Assembly: GCF_026241255.1 (NCBI RefSeq)
Contig: NZ_JAPHNC010000002.1
Location: forward strand, 186,001 to 250,000
DNA from: Helicobacter sp. MIT 21-1697
GTDB taxonomy: Bacteria > Campylobacterota > Campylobacteria > Campylobacterales > Helicobacteraceae
Direction: 5' to 3'
Length of the DNA: 64,000 nt
Shown here: positions 45,834 to 54,971 of the stretch, piece by piece
How the letters are laid out: each line of letters opens with the position of its first letter
How positions within the stretch are numbered: the stretch's first letter is position 1
Translations under genes and position numbers: made by a program
Notes under the pieces: generated by a model
Databases searched by the model: none
Seen by the model: the letters and a program-made list of their open reading frames with translations, nothing else
Told to the model about the DNA's origin: nothing

Positions 45834-47114
45834 TCATTGCAAACGCTTTGCTAGAATGGAATGTGTTATATCACTGAGATAAAATTCCTCATTGATATGA
45901 ATATCACTTATTTTACAAGCTTTCCCATCTTTGCTTATCTGCGCATATCCACGCGTGCAGAGCGAGCGCGGATTCAAAGCATTAAATACTTCCAGCATAC
46001 GCTCATATTCATATTGGCACTGCTGAATTTTCTCTTCACGCCGCATTTTGAGAGATGAAAGTATATGCTCATATTTGATTATTTTATCCTCAAGCACTGC
46101 ATTCATAGAATCTTGCATCATCTGCTTTAAAATATGAATTTGCTCAATCTTCGCATAATAGCGTTGCTCAAAATTATAAAGTTTAAAATATTCCCTCACC
46201 CGCTCTAATGCATCACTTTTAAACACAAGCTGCTGCTTGAGGGCATAAAAATAAGTATTCATCATTTCATCAAGTATGCGCAAATATTCATTTTTATCAG
46301 GCAAAAGCATCTCCATAGCTGCCGAAGGAGTAGGTGCTCGCACATCAGCAACAAAATCACTGATAAATACATCAATCTCGTGTCCCACAGCAGAAATAAT
46401 AGGTGTTTGGGCAGAATAAATAGCATCTGCTACACATTCTTCATTAAATGCCCACATATCCTCCATACTGCCTCCACCTCTTCCCAACACGATAACATCA
46501 AAGCCTTCAGATGTGCCAAAAAAACTATCAGCGCGTTTGAGATTCTCTACTATGGAATCTTTTGCTCCCTCACCTTGCACAAGTGTATTAAAAAGTGTGA
46601 TATGCACAAGATTCCAACGCTTATGTGCGACTTTGAGCATATCTTCCTTTGCTGCACCTGTGGCAGAAGTGAGCAAAGCAATGCGTTTAGGGAATTTTGG
46701 CAGAGACTTTTTATGAGCAGATTCAAAATAACCCTTTGCGCTAAGCTTTGTTTTGAGCGCTTCATACGCTTGAGAGAGTTCCCCTAAACCAGCAAGTGTA
46801 ATACTTTTGCATAGAATCTGATATTCTCCTTTGGGCACATAGACACTAAGTGAGCCCATTATCAACACACATTGTCCTACTTCAAGCTTAATTTTTAAAC
46901 TACGCGCATTGCCTTTAAACATCACACAGCGCACACTTGAGTTTTCATCTTTAAGAGTAAGATAAATATGTCCGCTTGTATGGATTGTTACACTACTTAT
47001 CTCGCCACGCACACAAATATCCATAAAAGTAGATTCTAAAATACTTTTAATCTGTGCATTAATCTCACTTACTCCTAAGGCTCTCACTTCATCTCCTTGA
47101 AACAATGAAATCAT
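45834..47114 (-). CDS. xseA: Exodeoxyribonuclease VII large subunit
   Basis: XseA with XseB degrades single-stranded DNA in repair. The 426-residue protein has an N-terminal OB-fold domain (CVRGEISSVTIHTSGHIYLTLKD, about residues 34-56, and VRCVMFKG) and the catalytic domain with RIALLTSATGAA, FDVIVLGRGGGSMEDMWAFN (about residues 206-225), SAVGHEIDVFISDFVADVRAPTPSAA. A helical coiled-coil region follows. Length is near normal. The small subunit gene is not here. Confidence 0.94.
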   Translation of the reverse strand: MISLFQGDEVRALGVSEINAQIKSILESTFMDICVRGEISSVTIHTSGHIYLTLKDENSSVRCVMFKGNARSLKIKLEVGQCVLIMGSLSVYVPKGEYQILCKSITLAGLGELSQAYEALKTKLSAKGYFESAHKKSLPKFPKRIALLTSATGAAKEDMLKVAHKRWNLVHITLFNTLVQGEGAKDSIVENLKRADSFFGTSEGFDVIVLGRGGGSMEDMWAFNEECVADAIYSAQTPIISAVGHEIDVFISDFVADVRAPTPSAAMEMLLPDKNEYLRILDEMMNTYFYALKQQLVFKSDALERVREYFKLYNFEQRYYAKIEQIHILKQMMQDSMNAVLEDKIIKYEHILSSLKMRREEKIQQCQYEYERMLEVFNALNPRSLCTRGYAQISKDGKACKISDIHINEEFYLSDITHSILAKRLQ

Positions 47115-47180
47115 TCTATCACATTAGAACTTTTAAAGACTTTTTGCTACAATAGCATTATCTCAACACAATGAAGGTAA

Positions 47181-48035
47181 ATGATGCAAAAAGTAAATAA
47201 TGAAATATTCTTATGCAGTATTTGTAATGTCAGCTCTGGAAACTGCCCGGAAGATTGCAAATATTGCACTCAAAGTGCGCATTATGGCACACAGATTCAA
47301 AAATACAAAAATAAAAGCATTGATAAAATATTGCAAGAAGCAAAAACACTACGCGAATATGGCGCATTAGGATTTTGTCTTGTAACCGCAGGACGCAGTT
47401 TGGAATCCCAAAAATGCGAATACATCGCTCAAGCTGCAAATGCAATCAAAAAAGCAGATTTAGGTTTGCACATTATTGCGTGTTGTGGCAGTGCTGATGT
47501 AGATTCTCTTAAATACCTTAAAGCCAATGGCGTGGATAGCTATAATCACAATTTGGAGACTTCTAAAGAATTTTTTCCACATATTTGCACGACACACACT
47601 TGGAAAGAGCGATTTGAAACCTGCGAAAACACTCTTAAAGCCGAATTAGGATTGTTATCCGGAGGTATTTTTGGCTTAGGTGAAAGCTGGAGTGATAGAA
47701 TTGAGCTACTCAAACATTTGCAGATTCTCTCTCCTCATACAACTCCTCTTAATTTTTACATTGCTAATGAAGCCTTGCCTCTCCCTATGCAAACCCTAAG
47801 CACACAAGAAGCGCTAGAATGTGTAACTCTTGCGCGTGAATATCTCCCAAATACGCGATTAATGATTGCAGGAGGGCGAGAGGCAGTTTTTGGAGATAAT
47901 CAAAAGCCACTCTTTGAAGCAGGAATTAATGGTGTGGTGTTAGGTGATTATCTCACTACTGATGGCAAAGCGCCCAAAGATGATGTAGCAATGATAGAAT
48001 CTTATGGCTATGTCGCCGCGACAAATTGCCACTAA
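47181..48035 (+). CDS. bioB: Biotin synthase
   Basis: A radical SAM enzyme that inserts sulphur into dethiobiotin. The 284-residue protein starts near the cluster motif: SGNCPEDCKYCTQSAHYG (CxxxCxxC, about residues 22-29). It then has GFCLVTAGR, YNHNLETSKEFF and LGLGESW-like FGLGESWSDRIELL, and ends with RLMIAGGREAVFG. It is shorter at the N-terminus than E. coli BioB, as in H. pylori. Two start codons in tandem (47181 and 47184) leave one residue uncertain. The BrkB-family gene follows after 10 bases, as in H. pylori. Confidence 0.93.
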   Translation: MMQKVNNEIFLCSICNVSSGNCPEDCKYCTQSAHYGTQIQKYKNKSIDKILQEAKTLREYGALGFCLVTAGRSLESQKCEYIAQAANAIKKADLGLHIIACCGSADVDSLKYLKANGVDSYNHNLETSKEFFPHICTTHTWKERFETCENTLKAELGLLSGGIFGLGESWSDRIELLKHLQILSPHTTPLNFYIANEALPLPMQTLSTQEALECVTLAREYLPNTRLMIAGGREAVFGDNQKPLFEAGINGVVLGDYLTTDGKAPKDDVAMIESYGYVAATNCH

Positions 48036-48045
48036 GGAAAATAAA

Positions 48046-48933
48046 ATGTTGCCTATGCAAAAAGAACAATGTATTGCTAAAATTTGGCTCAAATCGCGTA
48101 GCCTCTTTGATATATTGTGGATTAAATTAAAAAGCATTTGGGATTTTGTCGCTGATAAAGAGTTGAGTTTTTATGCGGCTTCGCTTAGTTTTTACACCGT
48201 TTTTGCAATTATCCCACTTTTAATGATTGTTTTTTCTATCGTAATGAATCTCCCTAACTTTCAATCTCAAATTGAGCAAATCCGAGAACTCATACTCTCT
48301 AATATTCTCCCCACGCATACTGATGTGATTTCTAGTTATCTTGATACTTTTATGAAAAATAGCTCGGCACTAGGTATGATGGGGCTTGGCTACACACTTG
48401 TAGCCTCTGTAATGTTTTTTCGCAATTATGAATACATTGCGGCAAAAATGTTTAATTCAACGCCTCGCAAGTTTTTTGATTCTCTTGTGATGTATTGGAC
48501 AATGATTACACTTTTCCCTGTGGTGCTTGCTTTCTCAATTTATTTTAGCGGCGAAGTGCAAAAAACACTCAAAGGCACAGCAAATTTAAGTCTTTTATTT
48601 GATTTGATACCTTATTTGCTCACTTGGGCGATGTTTTTCTTACTCTTCAAACTCTCGGCAAACAAGCCTCTCAAGCTCCTCGCACTCTTTAGCTCAAGTC
48701 TTTTAACGACAAGTGTATGGTTACTGACAAAATGGGCTTTTGTGTATTATGTATTTTATAATCAAACTTATAAAAGTGTGTATGGACCCATTGCTATTTT
48801 TCTTTTTATGATGTTATGGATTTATGTATCGTGGTTTGTGCTGCTTTATGGAATGCGCTTTTGTGAGGGCTTTGGCACGAATTTTGGCAAAACGCTTGAA
48901 GAAAAATATGGCATTAGCACCACAGAAGTGTGA
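48046..48933 (+). CDS. YihY/BrkB-family inner-membrane protein
   Basis: A 295-residue protein with about six membrane helices, starting after FVADKELSFYAASLSFYTVFAIIPLLMI (shown here in parts: ELSFYAASLSF, about residues 40-50). It has the YGPIAIFLFMMLWIYVSWFV block near the end, typical of the family once called ribonuclease BN. No enzymatic role is established. ATG 48046 has TAAGGAAAAT upstream; the longer frame reaches back into bioB without support. Confidence 0.87.
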   Translation: MLPMQKEQCIAKIWLKSRSLFDILWIKLKSIWDFVADKELSFYAASLSFYTVFAIIPLLMIVFSIVMNLPNFQSQIEQIRELILSNILPTHTDVISSYLDTFMKNSSALGMMGLGYTLVASVMFFRNYEYIAAKMFNSTPRKFFDSLVMYWTMITLFPVVLAFSIYFSGEVQKTLKGTANLSLLFDLIPYLLTWAMFFLLFKLSANKPLKLLALFSSSLLTTSVWLLTKWAFVYYVFYNQTYKSVYGPIAIFLFMMLWIYVSWFVLLYGMRFCEGFGTNFGKTLEEKYGISTTEV

Positions 48934-48960
48934 TAGGAGTGATTTAAAAGTGGAGGCAAG

Positions 48961-48969
48961 CCCCCCCCC
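48961..48969. repeat. C9 homopolymer in the spacer after the BrkB gene
   Basis: Nine Cs (nine Gs on the minus strand) lie 27 bases past the BrkB stop and 27 bases past the end of the outer-membrane-protein remnant. Such runs are prone to slippage. Since both flanking frames end before it, no present gene would be switched by it. It may be a relic of the lost gene. Confidence 0.8.
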
Positions 48970-48996
48970 TGATAATACCGAAGACTCTTTACATTC

Positions 48997-49263
48997 TTAA
49001 AAGCTTAAAATATAGCGCGCACCAATATTGTAGTTACGAGTAGCTGTAAGTTTTACTTGATTACCTTGTATATCCCCGTCAAATAATATCATAGGAACAA
49101 AAGGCACTCGGACTATGGCTTCTAAGCTATGCTTAGAATCTACCACGCTACGCAAACCAAGATTCAAAGCCACATCAAGCCCTGTTTTTTTAAGACTTGC
49201 ACCAGCTGATTTAATATCGCTGAACTCCTTATTATATAAATGCCATTTTTGCTGCTCGTTCAA
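48997..49263 (-). pseudogene. C-terminal remnant of an outer-membrane beta-barrel protein
   Basis: About 80 codons after the hemC stop read SDIKSAGASLKKTGLDVALN, then LGLRSVVDSKHSLEAIVRVP and end RNYNIGARYILSF. This pattern of terminal strands with a C-terminal Phe is that of Helicobacter outer-membrane proteins (GLRS...KHS.E..VRVPF). There is no signal peptide, no N-terminal part and no convincing start: the first in-frame ATG (49263) lies inside hemC. The upstream part seems to have been deleted next to hemC. A C9 tract sits 27 bases past its end. Confidence 0.65.
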
Positions 49264-50197
49264 GAAGCTCTTTTGCGCCTTTATCTATAAATTTTTGTGC
49301 GAATGCTATGCCTAGATTCTCACTTGCAGCTCTATCTTCTATATGTATAGAATCCTCTATACTATCTTGCAACACTTCGCTTCCATCGGGCAGCCCTACT
49401 ATGGCTTGAAGTGTGAGTTTGTTGTGGCTAAATTGTGCATACACGCCTATTGGCACTTGACAGCCCCCCTCTAATGTGCGCACAAACGCTCTCTCTGCGC
49501 TTACACAAAGCGCACTCTGCACATCATTGAGTGCAGCAATCCTATCAAAAAATATAGAATCTTTACGCATTTCTATCCCAAGCGCACCCTGCCCCATCGC
49601 AGGTATCATAAAATCTAAAGGTGTGATATAAGGCACATTTTGTGTATTGATGTTAAGCCGATTCACTCCTGCTTGAGCGAGGATAATTGCATCAAACGCA
49701 CCATTATGGAGCTTTTCTAATCGTGTTTGCACATTACCACGCAAACTTAATGTATCTAAATCAGGACGATATTTCTTAACCTGCATTGAGCGGCGCAAGG
49801 AAGTTGTCCCTACTTTTGCTCCTTGTGGTAAAGCATCAAGATTAGGATATTTTACACTTAAAAAACAATCATTTGCACTCTCGCGTTGAGTAATAGCTGC
49901 TAAATTAAGCTCTGGCACAAACTCCACAGGCACATCTTTGAGGCTATGCACAGCCAAATCAATATCCTTGCTCAAAAGCATTTCTTCTAGCTCTTTTGTG
50001 AAAAGCCCCTTTCCACCGATTTTTGCCAAAGGTACATCAAGGATTTTATCACCGCGAGTTTTGATGATTTGTATGCGAGATTGCAAACCGCACTCTGCTT
50101 GAAGACGAGATTTAATATATTCAGCTTGCCATAAAGCCAATACACTTCCGCGTGAGCCGATAACTAGCTCCCTATCTGCCCTGCTTTGCTCTGCCAT
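49232..50197 (-). CDS. hemC: Hydroxymethylbilane synthase (porphobilinogen deaminase)
   Basis: Polymerises four porphobilinogens in haem synthesis. The 321-residue protein has [39 protein letters not shown] (about residues 82-92), [20 protein letters not shown] and the dipyrromethane-binding cysteine in [12 protein letters not shown] (about residue 248). Normal length. It follows proS by nine bases, the order hemA-proS-hemC being that of H. pylori. Confidence 0.96.
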   Translation of the reverse strand: MAEQSRADRELVIGSRGSVLALWQAEYIKSRLQAECGLQSRIQIIKTRGDKILDVPLAKIGGKGLFTKELEEMLLSKDIDLAVHSLKDVPVEFVPELNLAAITQRESANDCFLSVKYPNLDALPQGAKVGTTSLRRSMQVKKYRPDLDTLSLRGNVQTRLEKLHNGAFDAIILAQAGVNRLNINTQNVPYITPLDFMIPAMGQGALGIEMRKDSIFFDRIAALNDVQSALCVSAERAFVRTLEGGCQVPIGVYAQFSHNKLTLQAIVGLPDGSEVLQDSIEDSIHIEDRAASENLGIAFAQKFIDKGAKELLERAAKMAFI

Positions 50198-50206
50198 ATC
50201 CGCTCC

Positions 50207-51973
50207 TTATGCTATGATTTTAAGTATCTCATCAAGCAGTATCTCTTTATCATTGGCACAAAGCTCATATTTTTTTAAACCCTCACGTTTAATGAGCTCT
50301 ACTTTGCCCTCATTTAAACCCTTACCTACAACCAAAGCAAAAGTAAAGCCAAGCAATTCAAAATCTTTCATTTTCACGCCAAATCGCTCATCTCGTTCAT
50401 CTAATAACACATCAATGCCGCGCGCACCCAATTTTTCGTATAAAGCACTGCCAAAATCATTTTGCATAGAATCTTTGGTATTTGAAATAATAATAGCTAT
50501 ATCAAATATACCCACTTCTTTGCTCCATACGCAGCCCAAATCATCACTTTTTTGCTCTAAGATTGCGGGCAAAATACGCGAGATTCCAAAGCCATAGCAA
50601 CCCATAATAAGTGGTTGTGCTTTACCATCTTTATCCAAAAACTGCGCATTCATCGCACGCGAATATTTATCGCCTAATTTAAAAATATGCCCAACTTCTA
50701 TGCCCTTAGTATAATAAAGCTCTTTGCCGCACTTGGGGCACAAATCTCCCTCTTTGCTTTGGGCTATATCTGCATATTCCAAACCCTCAAATGTGCTTAA
50801 ATCCACACCCACAAAATGATAATCCTTTTCATTTGCGCCACAGATAAGATTTGAGGCTTCTTTCAAACTCTCATCAAAATAAATATGTGTAGCTTGGGTA
50901 ATATGACGCAATCCATAAGCACCGATAAATCCTACTTCCAATCCAGCCTCTTGAATCTCCTCCACACTCGCATCTTCTAAAGCAATATAACAATTTGTAT
51001 GCTTATTGATTGCATTGAGCATTTTTGTCTCTTCGCCCTCATCATCGCCACGTACAAAAAAATACACCAATTCACTTTCATTATTAGCCTTGAGGGCTTT
51101 TTTTACTATTGCTTTGATTATCCAAAAGGCATCAACTTTAAAAAATGCACTTAAAGATTCTATATCTTTTACATCAGGGGTAAAGAATCGTGCAAAAGCG
51201 GCTTGAGGTGCATTGCTATCATATTTTAGCTCATTTGGACGTGGCGCAGTGCGTGGTGCTCTCTTGCTCGCTTCAATATTTGCACCATATTCACAGCCCT
51301 TGCATACAACAATGGTATCTTCCCCACAAGGTGCTAATACCATAAATTCTTTGCTTCCACTTCCGCCAATCGCTCCAGAATCTGCTTCCACAACCTTAAA
51401 CTCTACACCCATTCTTTGTAGAATCTTTTTATATGTCGCTTCCATAACATCAAATTCTCTATCCAAATCTGCATAACTACTATGAAAGCTATATCCATCT
51501 TTCATAATAAACTCGCGCCCACGCATAAGCCCAAATCGCGGACGCAGTTCATCGCGAAATTTACTCTGAATCTGATAGAGATGAAGTGGGAGCTGCTTAT
51601 AGCTTTTAATCGTATTTTTCGCAATGTACGTTATGACTTCTTCGTGTGTAGGTCCAAGCACAAATTCATTCTCTTTCCTATCCACAAAGCGCAAAAGCTC
51701 CCTGCCATATTGTTCATATCGTCCAGATTCTCTCCATAGCTCTGCAGGAGTAACAAAACCCATAAGAATCTCTTGCGCACCACTCTTGTCCATTTCTTCT
51801 TTGACAATAAAGCGCACTTTATCAAGGAGTTTTTTTCCAAGCGGCAAAAAATTATAAATACCACTACCAACTTGCTGTATAAACCCCCCACGCACAAGAT
51901 ATTGATGACTTTTAAGCACCGCATCTTTGGGAGATTCTTTAAGAGTATTGACAAAAAGTTGTGAAAATCTCAT
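50207..51973 (-). CDS. proS: Prolyl-tRNA synthetase (bacterial type)
   Basis: Class II synthetase charging tRNA-Pro. The 588-residue protein has motif 1 ([18 protein letters not shown], about residues 30-47), motif 2 ([22 protein letters not shown], in two halves around RPRFG), an inserted YbaK-like editing domain (about 225-380) and motif 3 with [12 protein letters not shown] (about 450), then an anticodon-binding domain. Length agrees with the bacterial form with insertion. It lies nine bases after hemA. Confidence 0.96.
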   Translation of the reverse strand: MRFSQLFVNTLKESPKDAVLKSHQYLVRGGFIQQVGSGIYNFLPLGKKLLDKVRFIVKEEMDKSGAQEILMGFVTPAELWRESGRYEQYGRELLRFVDRKENEFVLGPTHEEVITYIAKNTIKSYKQLPLHLYQIQSKFRDELRPRFGLMRGREFIMKDGYSFHSSYADLDREFDVMEATYKKILQRMGVEFKVVEADSGAIGGSGSKEFMVLAPCGEDTIVVCKGCEYGANIEASKRAPRTAPRPNELKYDSNAPQAAFARFFTPDVKDIESLSAFFKVDAFWIIKAIVKKALKANNESELVYFFVRGDDEGEETKMLNAINKHTNCYIALEDASVEEIQEAGLEVGFIGAYGLRHITQATHIYFDESLKEASNLICGANEKDYHFVGVDLSTFEGLEYADIAQSKEGDLCPKCGKELYYTKGIEVGHIFKLGDKYSRAMNAQFLDKDGKAQPLIMGCYGFGISRILPAILEQKSDDLGCVWSKEVGIFDIAIIISNTKDSMQNDFGSALYEKLGARGIDVLLDERDERFGVKMKDFELLGFTFALVVGKGLNEGKVELIKREGLKKYELCANDKEILLDEILKIIA

Positions 51974-51982
51974 AGCATTCCT

Positions 51983-53305
51983 TTAAAAAATAGTGTCTTT
52001 CTCGCATTTGTAGCTATGAAGCATAACAACATCATCGCTAATGTCAAACACATTTTTCATTGCCTCAATAATCGGGTCGCCTTGAGGATTCTCACTTGCC
52101 TGTTTAAGTCGTATAGTAGGCTGATGTAAAAAAGTATTAAAAGCTCCGTGCAGAATCTTCTCTACATTTTGCTGATATTCCGCTGGTAAAAATCCTTTTT
52201 TTACTGCCCTATCAAGCTCTTTAAGAGCAGAAGCTTTAGCAAGGTAGCGAATATGTTTAATAACAGGGTCAATTCCCAAAGTCTGAAGCCATCTAAAAAA
52301 CTCTACACTATACTGCTCAAGAATCTTTTGTGCCTTTTTTGCACTCTCTTCACGCGCATTTTTATGTTCTTGCACGATTTCTTCCAAATCATCAACACAA
52401 AAAATATCTAAGTTGTCCATTTGTATATTTTCTATATCACGTGGCAGAGCTAAGTCAAACCACCACCTTTGCTTTGGACTTGCTTGCACCATATGAGATT
52501 GAATGATACAATTTGGAGCACTCGTAGCACTAAAAAGCACTTCATACTCTCCCAAAAGCTGCTCTAAATGTTCCCAAGATTCTATATTTATGCAAGAGTC
52601 AAACTCTAAGGCAAGTTTATGTGCGTTTTCTTTTGTGCGACTTACAAGTGTGATTTGTGCGTTGGCATTATGGAGATGTTTGCACGCAAGGCGTCCCATT
52701 TCACCACTACCGATAACCAAAATAGGTAGATTCTCTAAAGTTTTATTGCATAAAGCAAGTTTTTGCTCTGCCATACGCACTGCCGTAGAAGCTACTGATA
52801 CACTATGGGCTGAAATATCTGTTTCTTTTCGCACACTCGCGGCACATTTAAAGGCAAAGTGCATAAGACGAGTCATATCTTTAGCACAAAGTGCATTATC
52901 AAAGGCAAGTTTATAAGCAAGTTTGAGCTGTCCTGTAATCTGTGTCTCCCCTATAACCAAACTATCAAGGCTTGAAGCTACGCTAAAAATATGATAAATC
53001 GCATATTGATTCAAACGCACAAGCGCAATATTTTCTATATCCTCTAGTGCTATATTTTTATGCGTGGCAAAACACTCATAGATGTGTTGCTTTGCTCGTT
53101 TTTTATCAATCATACTTACATAGAGTTCCACACGATTACAAGTGCAAAGCAAAACACTCTCTCTAATGCTATCACATACATTAATCTCTTGCAAAAATGG
53201 CACAATCTCTTCTTGGCTAAAACTAAGTTTCTCGCGCGTAGTAATATCTACATTTTTATGTGAAAAACTCACCACCATATATTGCACTTCCATTTTTTCT
53301 TGCAT
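51983..53305 (-). CDS. hemA: Glutamyl-tRNA reductase
   Basis: Reduces glutamyl-tRNA to glutamate-1-semialdehyde, the first haem step. The 440-residue protein has the N-terminal catalytic VLLCTCNRVELYV (nucleophilic Cys, about residue 51), GETQITGQLKLAYK, the NADPH-binding VIGSGEMGRLACKHL and the C-terminal dimerisation helix. I placed the start at ATG 53305, giving MQEKMEVQYMVVSFSHK with GGGAGGAAAG directly upstream; a longer frame to 53434 runs back into the polyprenyl synthase gene. Confidence 0.94.
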   Translation of the reverse strand: MQEKMEVQYMVVSFSHKNVDITTREKLSFSQEEIVPFLQEINVCDSIRESVLLCTCNRVELYVSMIDKKRAKQHIYECFATHKNIALEDIENIALVRLNQYAIYHIFSVASSLDSLVIGETQITGQLKLAYKLAFDNALCAKDMTRLMHFAFKCAASVRKETDISAHSVSVASTAVRMAEQKLALCNKTLENLPILVIGSGEMGRLACKHLHNANAQITLVSRTKENAHKLALEFDSCINIESWEHLEQLLGEYEVLFSATSAPNCIIQSHMVQASPKQRWWFDLALPRDIENIQMDNLDIFCVDDLEEIVQEHKNAREESAKKAQKILEQYSVEFFRWLQTLGIDPVIKHIRYLAKASALKELDRAVKKGFLPAEYQQNVEKILHGAFNTFLHQPTIRLKQASENPQGDPIIEAMKNVFDISDDVVMLHSYKCEKDTIF

Positions 53306-53315
53306 TCTTTCCTCC

Positions 53316-54227
53316 CTAAAATGTCCTCTCAACCATTTGTGTAACAATATCCTTAAGTTTTTCATTGCCCTCATTTGCAATCGCTTGAAGAGCTTTATTT
53401 GCATAATATTGAGCATCTGCAATACTTTGAGCAATACTATTATGCTTTTGCATTTGCATTCTTATCCACGCTTGTTTTTCCTCATTGAGATTTACACCAT
53501 AGCATTCAAGTAATTTTGAACGCTCATCTGCATTGAAATGTTCATATAAATACATATAAGGAAGAGTTGTTTTGCCCTCTTTAAAATCACTCATTGAAGG
53601 CTTGCCAAGTGTTTGAGAATCTTGAGTAATATCTAAAATATCATCAATAATTTGAAAAGCAATGCCTAAATTTTCACCATAGATTCTATAAATATTTTTG
53701 TTTAAGCCCTTTAAAATCGCTCCACATTCAGCAGCAGCGACAATAAGTGCAGCTGTTTTATCCGCACACATACGAATATATCGTTCTTTATCTGTATGAA
53801 AAGAAAGTGAAAGTTTTACATCTTCAATTTCACCCACAGAAAGCCGTACAACTGCAGAAGAAACGCTTTGAGCCAATCTGACATCAAGACAACTTAACTC
53901 ATAAAATGCCTTAGAATATAGCACATCACCAAGCATTATCGCGTTTTTATTGCCAAAAGTAGCATTAATAGAAGGCATACCACGTCTTGTAAGAGATTCA
54001 TCAATCACATCATCGTGTAGAAGCGAGGCACTCTGTATCATTTCAATGAGCGCGCACACTCTCAAAACATCTTCATTTATATCGCTAATAGAAAGCAAAA
54101 GTTTGCTACGAAGCATTTTGCCATAACTCAAGTGTCCATATAAAACATTCACTTCTTCATTTTTGCATTCTTGAATATAAGCGTGAATATACGCCTTAAT
54201 ACGCTCAAGTGCAAATTGTATATTCAC
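53316..54227 (-). CDS. Polyprenyl diphosphate synthase (E-type)
   Basis: Condenses isopentenyl diphosphate into a long isoprenoid chain, probably the side chain of menaquinone. The 303-residue protein has the first aspartate-rich motif in LLHDDVIDES followed by RRGMPSIN (about residues 72-90) and the second in FQIIDDILDITQD. The residues before the first motif are small and not bulky aromatics, which fits longer products. H. pylori has the equivalent gene beside hemA. It overlaps the next upstream gene by four bases. Confidence 0.9.
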   Translation of the reverse strand: MNIQFALERIKAYIHAYIQECKNEEVNVLYGHLSYGKMLRSKLLLSISDINEDVLRVCALIEMIQSASLLHDDVIDESLTRRGMPSINATFGNKNAIMLGDVLYSKAFYELSCLDVRLAQSVSSAVVRLSVGEIEDVKLSLSFHTDKERYIRMCADKTAALIVAAAECGAILKGLNKNIYRIYGENLGIAFQIIDDILDITQDSQTLGKPSMSDFKEGKTTLPYMYLYEHFNADERSKLLECYGVNLNEEKQAWIRMQMQKHNSIAQSIADAQYYANKALQAIANEGNEKLKDIVTQMVERTF

Positions 54228-54712
54228 GATGCTTGTCCTTGAGTCGTATTTTCATTTTCTTCTGTTTCTTGCTCCTCATCTTCTTTTTTATTTTTACTTG
54301 GAGAAATACTCTCATCAAGCACTGCTGCACCCTGCCCCTCAATATAGAGCTTTAAATGTGCTTTTTTATCTTTATCAGCAAATTCCTTAAAATACATAAT
54401 TAAATGTGGATCATCTTTTTGCGTACTATTGCCTCTTCCAAGTGATATTTTATATGCATTACGTTGATAATCTGTATATAAAAGCACTTGATGATTAAAT
54501 TTATCATAGCGAATATGCAGTATGAGCCCATAGTTCTTATACAGCGTCCAACGAAATTCAAGCTCTTTTTGCACTGCGCCCACGTTAAAATTAGCTTTAT
54601 ATATTTGCTCTTTTTCAAGAGATAAGTCTTTTTCCCACGCCCAAACAGGAGCTAAAGCATACATCGTGCAAGAAAGCAAGAAAGGGGTAAAACATAAAAA
54701 GATTTTATTCAT
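54224..54712 (-). CDS. Periplasmic protein of unknown function (HP0241-position gene)
   Basis: A 162-residue protein with a signal sequence (IFLCFTPFLLSCTMYALA, about residues 4-21). A mostly beta domain follows (ELEFRWTLYKNYGLILHIRYD, in two halves; QVLLYTDYQRNAYKISLG), then an acidic low-complexity tail (residues about 137-162, Lys/Glu/Asp/Asn/Thr). I know no function. It stands where H. pylori HP0241 stands, between the polyprenyl synthase and the DUF2018 gene. A cysteine in the signal region makes a lipoprotein conceivable, but no proper lipobox is seen. Confidence 0.65.
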   Translation of the reverse strand: MNKIFLCFTPFLLSCTMYALAPVWAWEKDLSLEKEQIYKANFNVGAVQKELEFRWTLYKNYGLILHIRYDKFNHQVLLYTDYQRNAYKISLGRGNSTQKDDPHLIMYFKEFADKDKKAHLKLYIEGQGAAVLDESISPSKNKKEDEEQETEENENTTQGQAS

Positions 54713-54968
54713 AATTACCCAATATTTTTGCCATTGATTCTATCGCAAGGTTATCTTTTGCCACGCGTAATTCCTCCTTATGCGCTTCATCAAAACGATA
54801 ATGAGCAAATGCAGATTCTATATCTACACCTTGATGTTCTAAAAGTGCTTCATACACAGCTATACGCTCTAATAATGCCTCAAGCTCTAATCCTACTAGC
54901 GTAGGTGAAGCATTAAGAATAATTTCTTGCCATTTTTGCAATGGTGTGCCCTCAAAAAATGCGTCCAT
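54705..54968 (-). CDS. DUF2018 family protein (HP0242-like)
   Basis: An 87-residue helical protein with FFEGTPLQKWQEIILNAS at the start and ELEALLERIAVYEALLE in the middle, ending with an ESMAKILGNYE segment. The F.G.PL.KW..I...A and SMA.IL patterns match HP0242, whose dimer is known for a knotted fold. The function is not known. It overlaps the following gene by eight bases and lies three bases after hisD. Confidence 0.82.
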   Translation of the reverse strand: MDAFFEGTPLQKWQEIILNASPTLVGLELEALLERIAVYEALLEHQGVDIESAFAHYRFDEAHKEELRVAKDNLAIESMAKILGNYE

Positions 54969-54971
54969 AAA

